From the NCBI GenBank assembly GCA_026168455.1, contig CM047431.1:4369603-4433602 (forward strand): DNA of 64,000 bases, given 5' to 3'. Below, one piece after another: positions 1-9,965 of this stretch. Positions within the stretch are counted from its first letter, which is position 1, and each line of letters starts with the position of its first letter. Both the position numbers and the translations under genes were made by a program. The notes below the pieces were generated by a model. That model was given only the letters and a program-made list of their open reading frames with translations, searched no databases and was not told where the DNA came from. Source of the DNA: Theocolax elegans. Taxonomy: Eukaryota; Arthropoda; Insecta; Hymenoptera; Cerocephalidae.

Positions 1-90
1 GTAAGTCGTCGGAGCCTTTGGTATGTCAAGGCCAACCGACGATATTTGTTTACGTCGATCAAGTGTACAATTACGCGCGCAATAGTACGT

Positions 91-135
91 AGGGATGAGA
101 GCGCGAGTGTGTGTGTGTTTCCCACTCTCATCCCT
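91..135. repeat. inverted repeat (hairpin), 11-bp arms
   Basis: The arms AGGGATGAGAG (91-101) and CTCTCATCCCT (125-135) are perfect reverse complements around a GT-rich loop. This is a simple potential RNA hairpin inside the LTR-like stretch. Its role is unknown. Confidence 0.7.
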
Positions 136-547
136 TTTTCGAAAATTAGGCAGATGCCTATCAGTATGTCCCGATCCGCCGCTCGAGGCGGACAAAACTA
201 AACCGGTACCGATCGAGAAAGTGTTTTTTTTGGCTAAGGCTCGTGAGGCGTAAATAAAGCCATCGGTTACCCGGACTATCCTCGTGAGTGAGCCGCGAGT
301 GATTTGGTGTGTGTGTTAAGGACGGGAAGTGTTTGAGTGAGTGCGGACGCGGTTCGCGAGGCACTCGCCGTGGCACAGGGCCGCCTTCCACCACCGCAGC
401 CGACGTCGTCCTCCGTTGCCCAGAAGGACAAAAGGGACACGGATCGGCTGGGCCATCCACGGGGCGAATCCCGGTAAGTGTATTCTATACTACCGCGCGT
501 TCCCCCCATTACCCCGAGGGTATGTGTGTGTGAGACCTCGGAAGTGT

Positions 548-571
548 ATTCGGGTACCCCGGTACCCGAAT
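548..571. repeat. perfect 24-bp palindrome
   Basis: Arms of 11 bp (548-558 and 561-571) around a 2-base centre, containing two GGTACC-type cores. It is directly visible in the sequence. It could form a hairpin in the LTR transcript; function is unknown. Confidence 0.75.
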
Positions 572-922
572 AGCGGAGATCGGGGTCAAGTCAACCGCAG
601 GCGAGGATCTCGATCCGGTTGGCTCCCGATACTTCCGCCCGCGCGAAAGAGCATTGTCGCGGCACGAGGTCTGGATGGCCAAAATGTTAAAATAAATTAA
701 AATAAATGTTCTTCTATTTTTATTTTAATTAACTGAGTTTTATTGTTCTCCCCGCTCCCGCCGACATCCTTTAATTTTATATCGTGTCGAGGCAAGGAGG
801 ATTGCCCAAATCCTCCACACCGATCGTCCCAGTGAACTCCTGTTCCTGGCGACAGCCCGCAGTTCGCGATAAAATAATTAATTGTGTGCGCGGTATTGGG
901 CAACGCGACCCAACGGTTTTTA

Positions 923-1297
923 TTAATTATATAAATTAATTATATAAATGTAGGTGTTACCTTTAGGTGTTGTAGGTAAAGGTCCAACGATGTCGAAACT
1001 GATTTTGTCGAAACTCGATCCTGGAGTGTCAGTGATCACTAGCGGTTGTTTTACTTTCTTGCGCACTAGCTTGTTTAATTGACACACTCGGCACTTAGAA
1101 ACCACTTCTTGAACTTGTGATTTCAATCCGGACCGAAAGAAATCTTGGCGAATTCTTTTATAAGTTTTTGCTACGCCTTTGTGTCCATTGATTGGTGAAG
1201 AGTGAGTATCGATAATCAATTGTTCACGATGGCCGTGATCTGGTATTTTTACTAAGTGTCGACAAATTATAATTTTGACTGGAGTTTTTTTAAACAA
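923..1297 (-). pseudogene. integrase fragment (HHCC zinc domain and start of DDE core), element A
   Basis: Integrase would insert retrotransposon cDNA into the genome. The fragment shows the N-terminal zinc-binding pattern (two His in the HSSPINGHKG area, then CRVC) and the first catalytic Asp in DIVGPLP. The reading then runs into AT-rich DNA and stops before the second Asp and the Glu, so no active enzyme can be made. It is out of frame with the upstream RNase H-integrase linker at 1372-1905, so a frameshift lies near 1300-1370. The family assignment is firm and the loss of function is clear. Confidence 0.85.
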
Positions 1298-1371
1298 GTC
1301 TCGTAGAATGTTAAGTATAAGAATCCAAGGTATGTCGTCGATGGAGTCTGTTTTCGATATTCTGAATGAGC

Positions 1372-1905
1372 CTAGTTATGCGTGACGACAAATTCTTTGA
1401 GTAAATTGAGCGTGACACGCACGTTCTCTGATTCTGTTCGTGAATGAAGATCTTCCTTGACTGGTAGCGCGAAGAGGTATTTCGTTTTGTGCGTAGCCAC
1501 GTTTATCTCACCTAAACTGATATTATTGAGTGGAGGCAGATTGCGGCAATCTAAAAGACTATCGGCTCCTTTGTCGAGCGGTTCATTTTGTAATGTGACG
1601 AAGTAAGCTATGTTATCTTTAGCCATGAGTAAACCGTCTCTTGATTCGACGATGTTTGGAGCTGGTCTTGGATTTCTTTTGTCGAGTCGATAAGGTATTG
1701 ACGGAGGATCAAAGATATCACTATTGTTGGAGCTTCCTTTGCTGTCTGATTGCGTTTCATTTACGTTGGCGGGTTCGTTTGAATCGATATCGCTGTTTAC
1801 GTTGACTAAACGTTCGTCATCTTCGTTACCGATTTTGTTTACTTGGTCATGAGTCGGTGTGGAAATGTTTCTGTTAAACTCTTCGTCATCGGTTAGGTTT
1901 GCAGA
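1372..1905 (-). pseudogene. linker between RNase H and integrase, element A
   Basis: This continues the RT/RNase H frame beyond an in-frame TAA at 1906-1908, runs through an acidic Asn/Asp/Ser-rich linker, and ends at a TAG at 1372. The last 84 codons (1372-1626) start with a Met and lead towards the integrase zinc domain. No catalytic motif is visible. It is best read as part of the original pol polyprotein, now separated by a stop on one side and a frameshift on the other. Confidence 0.6.
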
Positions 1906-3675
1906 TTACCGTGTTCGATTTCGTGGAGTAAATATTTCGTCAGTATCAGACGTTAGTGTAAATACATTAGTCATTTCTTGGGTTGGCGGGTTTCTAGATA
2001 ACGCGTCGGCTACGACGTTTGTTTTTCCCGGAATATAAACTATTTTATATTCGAATTCTCTGAGCTTAAAATAAAATCTTTTCAATCTTGAAGTTGTTTC
2101 TTTAATGTTGTGTAACCAAATTAAAGGCTTATGATCAGTGTAAAATGTAAATGTACGACCGAAAAGACAATGTCTAAATTGAAAGGCCGCATCATGCATC
2201 GCGAGTAATTCTTTCTCTATGACAGCATATCGAGTTTCAGCGCTTTTTAAGAGTCTTGAATAAAATGCTACAGGGAGATCGGAACCGTTTCTTTTTTGGC
2301 TAAGAACTGCGCCGATCGCATATTGCGATGCGTCGGTAGTGATATGAAATTCGAGTGAAAAATCGGGATGTTGGAGAATTGGAGCTTCGCACAACTTTTG
2401 AGATAATTGTTTGAAGGCCTTTTGTTGTTCTTCTTTCCAATTAAAGATACTTTCATTTTTTAGCAAATCAGTAAGCGGTTTGGCGATTTTTGCATAATTA
2501 GGTATAAATTTTCTATAATATCCCGTTAGTCCAAGGCACTGCTTAATATTTTTCTTCTCTTTCGGTAAAGGGAAGTTTTCAACAGAATTAATTTTTATAG
2601 GATCAGGTTTTACGCCGTTTGCTGATATGCTATGACCGAGGTATACGACTTCGGTTCGGTAAAATTGACATTTTTCCGCTTGTAACTTCATGCCTGCGTC
2701 TCGTAATCTTTGAACTACCACTTCCAATTTTTTATCGTGCTCTTCCAAGGTATTAGCAAAGATGATGCAATCATCAGCAAATACAAATATTAAGTTACCT
2801 TGTAAGCCTTTGAAGAGAGCATCCATTAAAGACTGGATGGTGGCAGGCGCGTTTTTCAGCCCGAAAGGCATTCGTTTGAATTGATAGTGACCATAAGGGG
2901 TAGAAAAAGCGGTATATTTACGATCTTGTTTACGCATATTTATTTGGTGAAATCCCGAAGCGAGATCGAGACAAGAAAAATATTTATTTCCGCCTAGACT
3001 ATCGAGAATATCATTAATATTTGGTAAAGGATAAGCGTTACTGATTGTTTTTTCATTTATACATCTGTAATCGATGACTAAACGCCATTTCTTCTCTCCC
3101 TGTGGACCATCCTTTTTGGGAACGATCCACAAAGGGCTAGAATACGCGCTATCTGAAGGTTCTATTATTCCTTGTTCGATCAGCTTCGAGATTTGTACAT
3201 TAACCTCTTCTTTTAAAATTTGTAGCAAACGGTATTGTTTAGCTACTACTGATATATCGTCTATTAAATCGATACGATGTTCGGTCATATTCGTAGCATG
3301 GAGTGTGTCTCCCGGTAGTAAGAAGACATCGTTATATTCTTCGCTTATTTTATTAATCCTTACATTAGTGTCATAGTCGCATTTTTCGGTTTGTAAAATC
3401 TGACGCAGTTTATCAGATCGCGTGATGTTCAAAGTGGGAGTTACTACCGTGTTATTCGATGTGTAACTAAATGTATAAATACAGTTCCCCATCATGGGAA
3501 GTTCGTGATCCGCGAGTATTAGTTCTGTTTGTGCGTCATTGTTTATACGTCCGTCGCTTGTCCAGTATGTTATGTGGGTCTCGTCGTCGTTAATCGCGTC
3601 ATCCTCAATGAGGATTTCATTTATGTATTTATTGTTATACAGTTCATCGGCTAATAATTTAGTGTAGTCGGTCAT
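1906..3675 (-). CDS. pol: reverse transcriptase / RNase H, element A pol
   Basis: A 589-codon ORF. RT motifs are in order: the PLWIVPKKDG block, FSCLDLASGFHQI (catalytic Asp), the PFGLKNAP block, and VFADDC as the active-site box, where most Gypsy elements have a YxDD or FxDD form. The thumb continues with FLxLTGYYRKFIPNYA. RNase H follows with TTDASQYAIGAVLSQ, EKELLA and YTDHKPL, so its Asp, Glu and Asp are present. The ORF begins two bases past the protease stop and in a different frame, so it would need frameshifting or reinitiation, or reflects decay. It ends at an in-frame TAA inside the original polyprotein. Confidence 0.92.
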   Translation of the reverse strand: MTDYTKLLADELYNNKYINEILIEDDAINDDETHITYWTSDGRINNDAQTELILADHELPMMGNCIYTFSYTSNNTVVTPTLNITRSDKLRQILQTEKCDYDTNVRINKISEEYNDVFLLPGDTLHATNMTEHRIDLIDDISVVAKQYRLLQILKEEVNVQISKLIEQGIIEPSDSAYSSPLWIVPKKDGPQGEKKWRLVIDYRCINEKTISNAYPLPNINDILDSLGGNKYFSCLDLASGFHQINMRKQDRKYTAFSTPYGHYQFKRMPFGLKNAPATIQSLMDALFKGLQGNLIFVFADDCIIFANTLEEHDKKLEVVVQRLRDAGMKLQAEKCQFYRTEVVYLGHSISANGVKPDPIKINSVENFPLPKEKKNIKQCLGLTGYYRKFIPNYAKIAKPLTDLLKNESIFNWKEEQQKAFKQLSQKLCEAPILQHPDFSLEFHITTDASQYAIGAVLSQKRNGSDLPVAFYSRLLKSAETRYAVIEKELLAMHDAAFQFRHCLFGRTFTFYTDHKPLIWLHNIKETTSRLKRFYFKLREFEYKIVYIPGKTNVVADALSRNPPTQEMTNVFTLTSDTDEIFTPRNRTR

Positions 3676-3677
3676 TG

Positions 3678-4730
3678 TTAATGTCTCTGTTTGATCGTCG
3701 TCTGCGAATACTGATGGATGATTTTTTGTAAGAATTCGTATACGGACGGAGAGAATGTAGGGGTATCGTCTATGCTTATTTCGTCATTGTTTAAAGTTCG
3801 TGTCGAGTTGGTAGTGTCAGTATGTGTATGTGCCTTTTCCGCATGTGTTGATGACTTTTCCCTAGTTTTACTGATTTCGCGAGCCTTTATACTCTTTATT
3901 TTAGATATGTCGTGAGTTTTACTGAAGGTGACTGGGCATTCGCGGGATGGACGGACATCGTCGTCGCATTCGACCGGATTACTTTGCGTCTTTTCTTTTG
4001 TCTTATCTTTCGCTAGGTAAACGCAGGATGGGGCATCGCTGGCTCCGCATTCGACTGGATTACTTTGCGTCGTTTCTTTTGTTCTATCTTCGTTTAAGCA
4101 AACGCAGGATGGGGCATCGCTGGCTCTGCATTCGACTGAATTACTTTCATCTTCCGATATCGTTTGTATTTCGCTTGTGCATATGAGATCGTCATCGTTA
4201 ACAATTGTAACTCGCGGTATTCGTATTATTACGTCATAATTATTGTCGTTTGTAGCTGGCACTACGACCGAACCGTAAAAATTTGTAGTACGTACGCCTC
4301 CGATCCGTACGCCCTTGGCTATTGTCGTTGTTTTCACGTATCCTATTTTCATGTCTGTTCTGGTTTTTGCTACTATATGACAGGTGGAAGAAGCGGGCAC
4401 ATTTATAACGATTTGTTCATCAAATGTAATTTGCGTATTTCTCGATTGAATGGTTTCTTTAACAAAATCTATCGTGACGAGGTTTTCGCGGAAAAATCTG
4501 GCTCCTAAAAGTGCAGGGGTGCGCAAGGGAAAGTTGTTTGGCATTACTATAAATTTCGCGTCCGCTTCGAATTTATCTACTCGTAATGCGACCGATCCGA
4601 GTGATTCTAATGGCGTGTTTGATATTCCCGCTAAATAGGGTCGATCATCTGCGTTGACCTTTACATCGCTTTTCAGATATCCTACTTTTATGACATTTAA
4701 CTGCGCGCCCGTGTCGATCATAGTTCCCAC
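3678..4730 (-). CDS. retropepsin-like protease with repetitive C-terminal linker, element A
   Basis: A 350-codon ORF whose start carries MIDTGAQLNVI, the DTG active-site box of an aspartic protease that cuts the Gag-Pol polyprotein, followed by LGARFF, the usual second retropepsin motif. The C-terminal half is not protease-like: it is acidic and Ser/Thr-rich with three 27-residue repeats carrying VEC...APSCV, encoded by the 81-bp tandem repeat at 3941-4151. The stop lies immediately upstream of the RT ORF. The repeat expansion in the protease-RT linker is unusual for the family. Confidence 0.8.
   Translation of the reverse strand: MGTMIDTGAQLNVIKVGYLKSDVKVNADDRPYLAGISNTPLESLGSVALRVDKFEADAKFIVMPNNFPLRTPALLGARFFRENLVTIDFVKETIQSRNTQITFDEQIVINVPASSTCHIVAKTRTDMKIGYVKTTTIAKGVRIGGVRTTNFYGSVVVPATNDNNYDVIIRIPRVTIVNDDDLICTSEIQTISEDESNSVECRASDAPSCVCLNEDRTKETTQSNPVECGASDAPSCVYLAKDKTKEKTQSNPVECDDDVRPSRECPVTFSKTHDISKIKSIKAREISKTREKSSTHAEKAHTHTDTTNSTRTLNNDEISIDDTPTFSPSVYEFLQKIIHQYSQTTIKQRH
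3941..4151. repeat. 81-bp tandem repeat, about 2.6 units
   Basis: Units begin at 3941, 4022 and 4103, exactly 81 bp apart. Since 81 is a multiple of three the repeat keeps the protease-RT linker in frame and encodes three 27-residue repeats. The first unit is the most diverged. Confidence 0.85.
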
Positions 4731-4789
4731 TTCATTACCGATTATATCCTTGCTAGAAACAACGATTATAAGAATATCTAATAAACCAT

Positions 4790-5653
4790 TTACTGCTGCG
4801 AAGTGGACGGTTTTACGTTCAGTGTATTCATCGGGCGATTGAGGGAGTTTTGTGCGGGATTGCCCGTTTTGCCCGTCTCCCTGTGTCCGTTTCCCGACGC
4901 GTAAATTTTAGCGCGACAATCCTTTTCTTCGTGTCCGTTACGCTTACAGTAATTACAAACCGTGGTGTCGTATTTCTTCCGTCGGCATTCGCGTTCAAAG
5001 TGACCGGGTTTACCGCAATAATTACAATTATTATGAAAATCTTTACTTTTACAATAACGCTTGTCGTGTCCAGGACGTTTGCAATAATTACAATAGCAAT
5101 CATTACTATTCCTTTGCTTGTTGTCATAATTGTTTTCTGTGCGCATAATGTGTCTATTGTCCGTTCGTCTGTTATCAAAGTTTCGATGACGCTCGTCTCG
5201 GTTTTCGAATCGCGGAGGGGGTTCTCTGTTACGGTTTTGTCGCGGGCGTTCGTCGTAATTATTGTAAAGTCCGTATTTCTTTCTGTCTATTTCCATTCGT
5301 TTCTCGATTTTTAACGCGTCATTAAAGGCCTCATTTAACGTATCATAGTAATTTAACATTCCTATTCTATAAGATGGTGGAAGGCCACAGCGAAATCCTT
5401 CGAGCATTTCGTGTTCAATCTTTCCTAGTTGATGACGATCTAACGCCTCGAGTCTATCTTCATACATTATCGCGTCGATCAAATTAATTTTAATTTCGTT
5501 CACTCTACCGATGAATTGTAGCATGTCTTCGTTGTGCCTTTTTGCCAACGTAGCAATCTGACCGCGATAATGATTCGAGGTATCATTAGTGGAAAACACA
5601 TTTTTTAGTCGCGTAAGCAGTTCATCAATCGTCGCGAAACTAAAATCTTCCAC
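4790..5653 (-). CDS. gag: Gag C-terminal part with three CCHC zinc knuckles, element A
   Basis: A 287-codon ORF. The first third is a retrotransposon Gag (capsid-type) segment. A strongly basic Arg/Asn-rich middle follows, then three CX2CX4HX4C knuckles in a row (NYCKRPGHDKRYC, NYCGKPGHFEREC, NYCKRNGHEEKDC) that bind the RNA genome in the particle. The N-terminal part of Gag lies in another frame upstream (5605-6309), so a one-base frameshift near 5650 has split the gene. Three knuckles is more than the one or two common in Gypsy Gags. Confidence 0.88.
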   Translation of the reverse strand: MEDFSFATIDELLTRLKNVFSTNDTSNHYRGQIATLAKRHNEDMLQFIGRVNEIKINLIDAIMYEDRLEALDRHQLGKIEHEMLEGFRCGLPPSYRIGMLNYYDTLNEAFNDALKIEKRMEIDRKKYGLYNNYDERPRQNRNREPPPRFENRDERHRNFDNRRTDNRHIMRTENNYDNKQRNSNDCYCNYCKRPGHDKRYCKSKDFHNNCNYCGKPGHFERECRRKKYDTTVCNYCKRNGHEEKDCRAKIYASGNGHRETGKTGNPAQNSLNRPMNTLNVKPSTSQQ

Positions 5654-6309
5654 TGCCGTATATGCATAATCGTGCAGTTTAGTATTTTTATCAAATTCGC
5701 GACTTCCGCGTGAGTGTTAGGGGTCAATTGATTTTGTACTTTGCGACATGCTTTCACAAACTGAGCTAAGTTATTGCCCGTAAACATAGGGATACTATTT
5801 AATAATTCGCGCATAATTATGGCGGACGTGGTATTTTCGCACAGACGGTCTACTACTTTTGTTAACATTTCTGTAAACATTTTCATTAATTCGCTGTCAT
5901 TCTGGTCGGCGGTTGGACGATGTACGTCGTTTTGTTCGATTTCAAAAGGATTACTTGTACGTTCGTTCTGACTATCATTCATCCCGCTATCTTTACGTGT
6001 TTGCATACCGTTTAGTCTTTCTTGTAATTCCAAATTTCAATGTCTTTCCTCCGCAATTTTGTTCGCGCACTCTTCGGTCATTTGTTGGTAACGCGCTTCT
6101 AATTCGGCCTTTTGATTTTCGAGAGCAATCTCACTTTGTTTAAATCTGCTAGCGCGTCTTTCCATCTCTTCCCGAAGTAATTCGAGTTCGTCATGCTTCG
6201 TGTGATTGGCATTATGATGAATGCAAAGAGATTTTATTTTAAGAATCGATTTATTAAATATTTCGAATTTATCACTTCCCGTTAGACCATTAACACTGGT
6301 ATATTGCAA
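5605..6309 (-). pseudogene. Gag N-terminal part, element A
   Basis: The minus-strand frame runs from 6309 with a coiled-coil-like start (Glu/Arg/Gln-rich, around LREEMERRASRFKQSE), hits an in-frame TGA near 6034, continues to 5605, then shifts frame into the zinc-knuckle part. There are no enzymatic motifs. The assignment rests on position immediately upstream of the knuckle-bearing Gag segment and on the continuous sense of the two frames. Confidence 0.6.
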
Positions 6310-6330
6310 AATATCGCGAAAAATTTTTTT

Positions 6331-6470
6331 TCGATAGAGTATCCGTAAAGTATGACTGTTTTGCGGACGTAAAGTGCGACTTTACGAACACGTGTACAGT
6401 CTTTACGGACACGTGTACAAAAAAAAATATTGTATTGAAATAGCTAAGAACTTTACGGATACTCTCTCGA
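6331..6470. repeat. inverted repeat flanking a short AT-rich segment
   Basis: 6331-6350 and 6451-6470 are reverse complements over 20 bp with one mismatch (core GAGTATCCGTAAAG). Between them TTTACGGACACGTGTAC-type strings also recur. This looks like a small foldback/MITE unit at the 5' edge of element A. Confidence 0.7.
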
Positions 6471-6489
6471 AAAGTAATGTTCGCGCCTC

Positions 6490-6599
6490 GGCCGTAAACT
6501 TTTTCAACCTCGCATGTAAAGTAGCGATCCTCGGACCTGCTTCGCAGGTCCTCGGATGCTACTTTCCACGCTCGGCTGAAAAAGTTCTACTTTACGGCC
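6490..6599. repeat. quasi-palindrome, about 110 bp
   Basis: Centre at about 6542: GGACCTGC (6533-6540), TTC loop, GCAGGTCC (6544-6551). The arms extend outward with a few mismatches and small gaps to GGCCGTAAA (6490-6498) and TTTACGGCC (6591-6599). It is a strong hairpin, probably a MITE, lying between elements A and B. Confidence 0.8.
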
Positions 6600-6675
6600 T
6601 TGGCACGAAAACTACTATTTTATTTGAATGATAAATATATTCGATCTTCCATTTACAAAAAAAATGATGTATATA

Positions 6676-7904
6676 GTGACGTGTCCACTGGGGATTAAGG
6701 TGGAGTCACGAATAATACAAAAATAAAACAAAACGATTGCAGGTTTATTGCACTCAAGGTGCTCACGAGTAATACACGGCAAAGCAGCGGCTTTGCCGTT
6801 CAAAATTGCCAGTCACGTTGGCCGCGGTCGCTCGCGTTCGCGCGATTGCGGGCCGTCCCGCACCTAACCACGCGTCGAGCACACACACTTAAAGGAAGCT
6901 GGATTTGGGAGGAAAGAGCACGGCTCACCTGAACGCTCGTCTCCTGGATCCCTCGGACACACACGTAGTTTGTAAAATTGCCGTATCTGCGTCTAACAAG
7001 GTCGGTGGTCGGTCGCAGTCTGTCGATTATCGGCACGCACGAAGCGAGAGAGTTTTTCCTCGGCGTATTGTGCAGGCGCGCCTACTCTCGCGTCTCGAGT
7101 CGTGCGCGCTCGGCTCAGTTCGTACTGGCCGCTCGGGCCGTGATTTCGATGCCTCGACGGAGATGTCGTCGACGACGTTGACTTCGTGGTGCTGGATGGC
7201 GATTGAGTCACTGCGGCCCTGCTGAGAATACTATCTGCGAGGTAAGCGTTTAAATCGTTCCTTTTTACCTCGATTTTAAGCTAAATCGAGTTTCTTCGTT
7301 GTAGGTGCCGTATGTTGTCAATACGGGATCTTCGGCTCGGAGTGTCCGGACAGCTGGAGCACATCGGCGTCTCATAACAGCCCTCAGTGAGCGGAGCCAG
7401 GCAGCGGTGAATCGTCGTCGTCCTATGGAGTGCCGCCGAGGTAATTTACCTACTTTCCTCGGGCTCTATATAGATGTGTGTTTGTGTCTGCCATAACCTC
7501 AAACTAGACATGTCATCTCCTTTCCTTTTAGTCCTCCTGACATACCTGGGAGAAGCTATGCCTGGTTATAGCTTCTCCATCCTCGTTCCTTAGTAGTCGA
7601 CCAACTTGGTAATACGGGTCATTACTAGTGCTGGAGAAGACATAAGGATGCTGGATCAACGGAGCAGTGTGTGTGTGTGCAATTGTGCGCAGTCAGGAGT
7701 CGCACCTCCTTTGCTTCGGGTTCTCCTGCTTACTACGCACTGTAAGCCTATATCGGTTGCATACATTCGCATATGTGTGTCTAATAGGACTTAATTGGTA
7801 TCTATAGCACGCTTATTTCGCATAGTAAGCTTGACAGGTGCTATACTATACCTTGTCTCGCTAGTTTATTTCTAAGTGACATGTAGTATAACTACAATGT
7901 CACA
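6676..7904 (-). mobile_element. 3' LTR of element B, minus copy
   Basis: This matches the inverted plus-copy LTR at 30683-32037 almost throughout. Its high end is AATGTCACA at 7904, beside the polypurine tract. At the low end the expected TGTGACGTG is degraded to AGTGACGTG. It is about 126 bp shorter than the plus copy because a block present at roughly 30977-31140 is missing. Short ORFs inside it are not genes. Confidence 0.9.
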
Positions 7905-8819
7905 ACTCCCCCCTCCCAAACCGAAGTTATACCTTACTTCGATTTAGAATACGCAAGGGGATGCACAATGCACACAGAAGTATGAATACAATACTAGCGA
8001 TCAAAACGATTCTAAATAGCTCCTAGTACGTAAAAACTTAACCTAAGATAGCCGGTGCTATCTACAGCGGTGTAAAGTGTAACTGTCTGTGTTGTTTGTG
8101 TCGTAAAATAAATTAATTAATTTTTTTTTTGTTTTCGCATATCTTACTATTAAACTTCAAAAGAATAACAAAAAAAAATTTTCCAATTGATAAGTGTAAT
8201 GGGTTTCTTGAATTCTGGAACACTGGAATCTGGAACAGCTTTTCTTTTAGAGTTAATCTATGTAACCGTGTAACACGCTGAGTGTGTAATTATTACCTTT
8301 CCGATAACTAAATTACTTTATTCGATTCAAATTACGTGTGACTGGCTTACAAACTCTTATCACGCTCGCTTTCCGACCAATTCCGAAATTCGCGACATTC
8401 ATAACCCAAACTAACATGAAATAATCATCCCAAAAAAAAAATTTATTAAAATAGAAAACTTTCATTCATTACTAACCTGGTGAGTTGCTCTCCTCTTTCG
8501 AAAGTGGCTTTACGTCGAGATTAAATAATGACATGAATTTGACTATAATAATGAAACTATTATGAATAACTTATAGTGAATCAAACACATTATTTGGTTT
8601 TCTTTATTAATTCATTCTTTAACAATTAAAAATTTATTTATTATGCTTTGTGAAGTTTGTATGTAATTCGAAATTATCAATTAACTCTTGTACTAACTAA
8701 CATTGTGTGTATATTTTTCTCTATATCTGGGAATGGTGTGGGTCTTAAGGGAGTAAAATACAAGTCATATTTCAATAGTTTTATCTATTTAATAAAATAA
8801 TTTAAAAATTTACACTCCC
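7905..8819 (-). other. 3' untranslated region of element B (minus copy) with polypurine tract
   Basis: No coding potential is seen. The LTR-proximal 18 bases (7905-7922, CCCCCCTCCC on this strand) form the polypurine tract that would prime plus-strand DNA synthesis. The rest is AT-rich and matches 29812-30682 in inverted orientation, with small indels. Confidence 0.8.
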
Positions 8820-9965
8820 CTATTTGGGGTGAATCCTCAGGGCGTGTACCCATTCGTCGTGGCACTCCGGGCAGGCCTCAATGGTCGTCCCGGTCCTGCC
8901 ACATCCGCGGCAAAACTTTATACGTGCCTCCGGACACCTCTGCCAACTGTGGTCTCGACTTCCACAGTTCCAGCATCCCTGCCTTCTACGGCCACTGTAC
9001 GCCGTTGGACGTGGGGCCAGGGTGCTGGACACGGCGAGATTTTGGGCCGGGAGCGTCCAGGTTTGCTGGGATCGTCTGGGGGGTGTTAAGGATCTGGTGC
9101 TGGATGGTGAGGGTAATTGGGGTGGTGGGGAAATTTTCAGGGACAAGAAAGATGGGATAGCTGGGGAAACCGGTCCCGTACGGCGTTCTTCGGGAGGTGG
9201 GGTGGTTTGACGGGGTGCTGGAGGGGCGTTTTGGATAGGGGCTAATAGAGGTGGGGGCAATTCGGAAAGGGTAAGGGAAGGGGTATACGGGATAGGGATA
9301 GGGACAAATTGCACGATGCGCATTGCATGGTCTTGGGAGGGGTCGTGGTATACTTGGGTAATGAGTCTGGGGAATGCGGGAAGGGGGTCGGGAGATTGCT
9401 GCGCAAGGGGTTGGGGACGGGTCACAGGGAATGGTGCTAGATGGGAATGGGACTGGGAAGTTGGTGCTGGATGGGGTTGGTGAGATGGTGCTGGAGGGGG
9501 CTGTGGTGCTGGATGGGGTTGGGGTTGAGGGACTGGTGCTGGAAGAGGCGGTGGATTCACCGGGACCTGCTGTTGCTCGTAGGGCGCAGGCGGCTTTCCG
9601 TGGCCGACCTCGGCGCCTTGGAGGTCTCTCGCCACCGGCTCCATCGTCTGGCTCCTTCCTCTTCCCCGTGGTTGCGGGGGCCTGTGCCGCGGGACGCTTT
9701 CGCCGTAGTGGCTCGGCGTCTCCGTCACATCCGCCCGGTATGGCACGTAACCCCGGTACCGATACCCTTCCGGACTCGTTTCCCTCTTCGGAAGCGTCCG
9801 TCGAGGCACCGGGGACGGTGGTGCTGGAGGTGTCGCTGGGGTGGGTAGCGTTGCTACGTTTTGGGGAGGCGGGTAGATCGGCGCCTCGCCCATCAGAGGA
9901 CGTCGCACTGCCGACGTTCCGCCTCTTCCTCCCCTTCCTCGTAGGCTGCTTCGCCTTTGTAACAT
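8820..9965 (-). CDS. 3' ORF of element B with Gag-like zinc module (minus copy)
   Basis: A 381-codon ORF downstream of integrase, where env or accessory ORFs sit in some Gypsy elements. Most of it is Pro/Ser/Gln-rich and low complexity, with many PAP and HPAP tracts. The C-terminus has a CX2CX4HX4C knuckle (residues about 331-344, CWNCGSRDHSWQRC) followed by CRGCG...CPEC (about 352-368). That double module matches the nucleocapsid module in this element's own gag region (TCHTCGITGHWSYDC then CRGCG...CPAC). There is no signal peptide or membrane segment, so it is not an envelope protein. A nucleic-acid-binding accessory protein is my inference. It stays open although pol in this copy is broken. 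Confidence 0.75.
   Translation of the reverse strand: MLQRRSSLRGRGGRGGTSAVRRPLMGEAPIYPPPQNVATLPTPATPPAPPSPVPRRTLPKRETSPEGYRYRGYVPYRADVTETPSHYGESVPRHRPPQPRGRGRSQTMEPVARDLQGAEVGHGKPPAPYEQQQVPVNPPPLPAPVPQPQPHPAPQPPPAPSHQPHPAPTSQSHSHLAPFPVTRPQPLAQQSPDPLPAFPRLITQVYHDPSQDHAMRIVQFVPIPIPYTPSLTLSELPPPLLAPIQNAPPAPRQTTPPPEERRTGPVSPAIPSFLSLKISPPPQLPSPSSTRSLTPPRRSQQTWTLPAQNLAVSSTLAPRPTAYSGRRRQGCWNCGSRDHSWQRCPEARIKFCRGCGRTGTTIEACPECHDEWVHALRIHPK

Larger units (their letters stand above)
1..912 (+). mobile_element. LTR-like fragment, unclassified
   Basis: A GC-rich stretch without a credible protein. It has two closely spaced AATAAA-type signals (about 690-710) followed by a GC-rich tail that ends in an AT-rich joint with element A near 912-945. 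A TGGCGACA string at about 846 resembles the start of a tRNA-Arg-type primer binding site, so most of this could be the R/U5 part of an LTR. GTAAGT at 1 and at about 472 could be splice donors. The left boundary lies outside the window, so identity and orientation are tentative. Confidence 0.35.
915..6309 (-). mobile_element. Ty3/Gypsy retrotransposon A, truncated and decayed
   Basis: Read on the minus strand, the order is Gag with zinc knuckles, protease, RT, RNase H and the start of integrase, the classic Ty3/Gypsy order. Integrase is cut off in the catalytic core at an AT-rich joint around 915-945, so the integrase C-terminus and the 3' LTR are gone. No 5' LTR is seen beyond 6309. Reading frames are broken by stops and frameshifts at 6031, about 5650, 1906 and 1300-1372. 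This is a dead copy. Confidence 0.9.

Noticed and set aside
161..700. Short ORFs of 74-119 codons on both strands
   Set aside because: They overlap one another in an LTR-like GC-rich stretch without a domain.
8820..9965. Envelope gene in the 3' ORF of element B
   Set aside because: No signal peptide, membrane helix or furin-like site; it is a proline-rich protein with a zinc knuckle.
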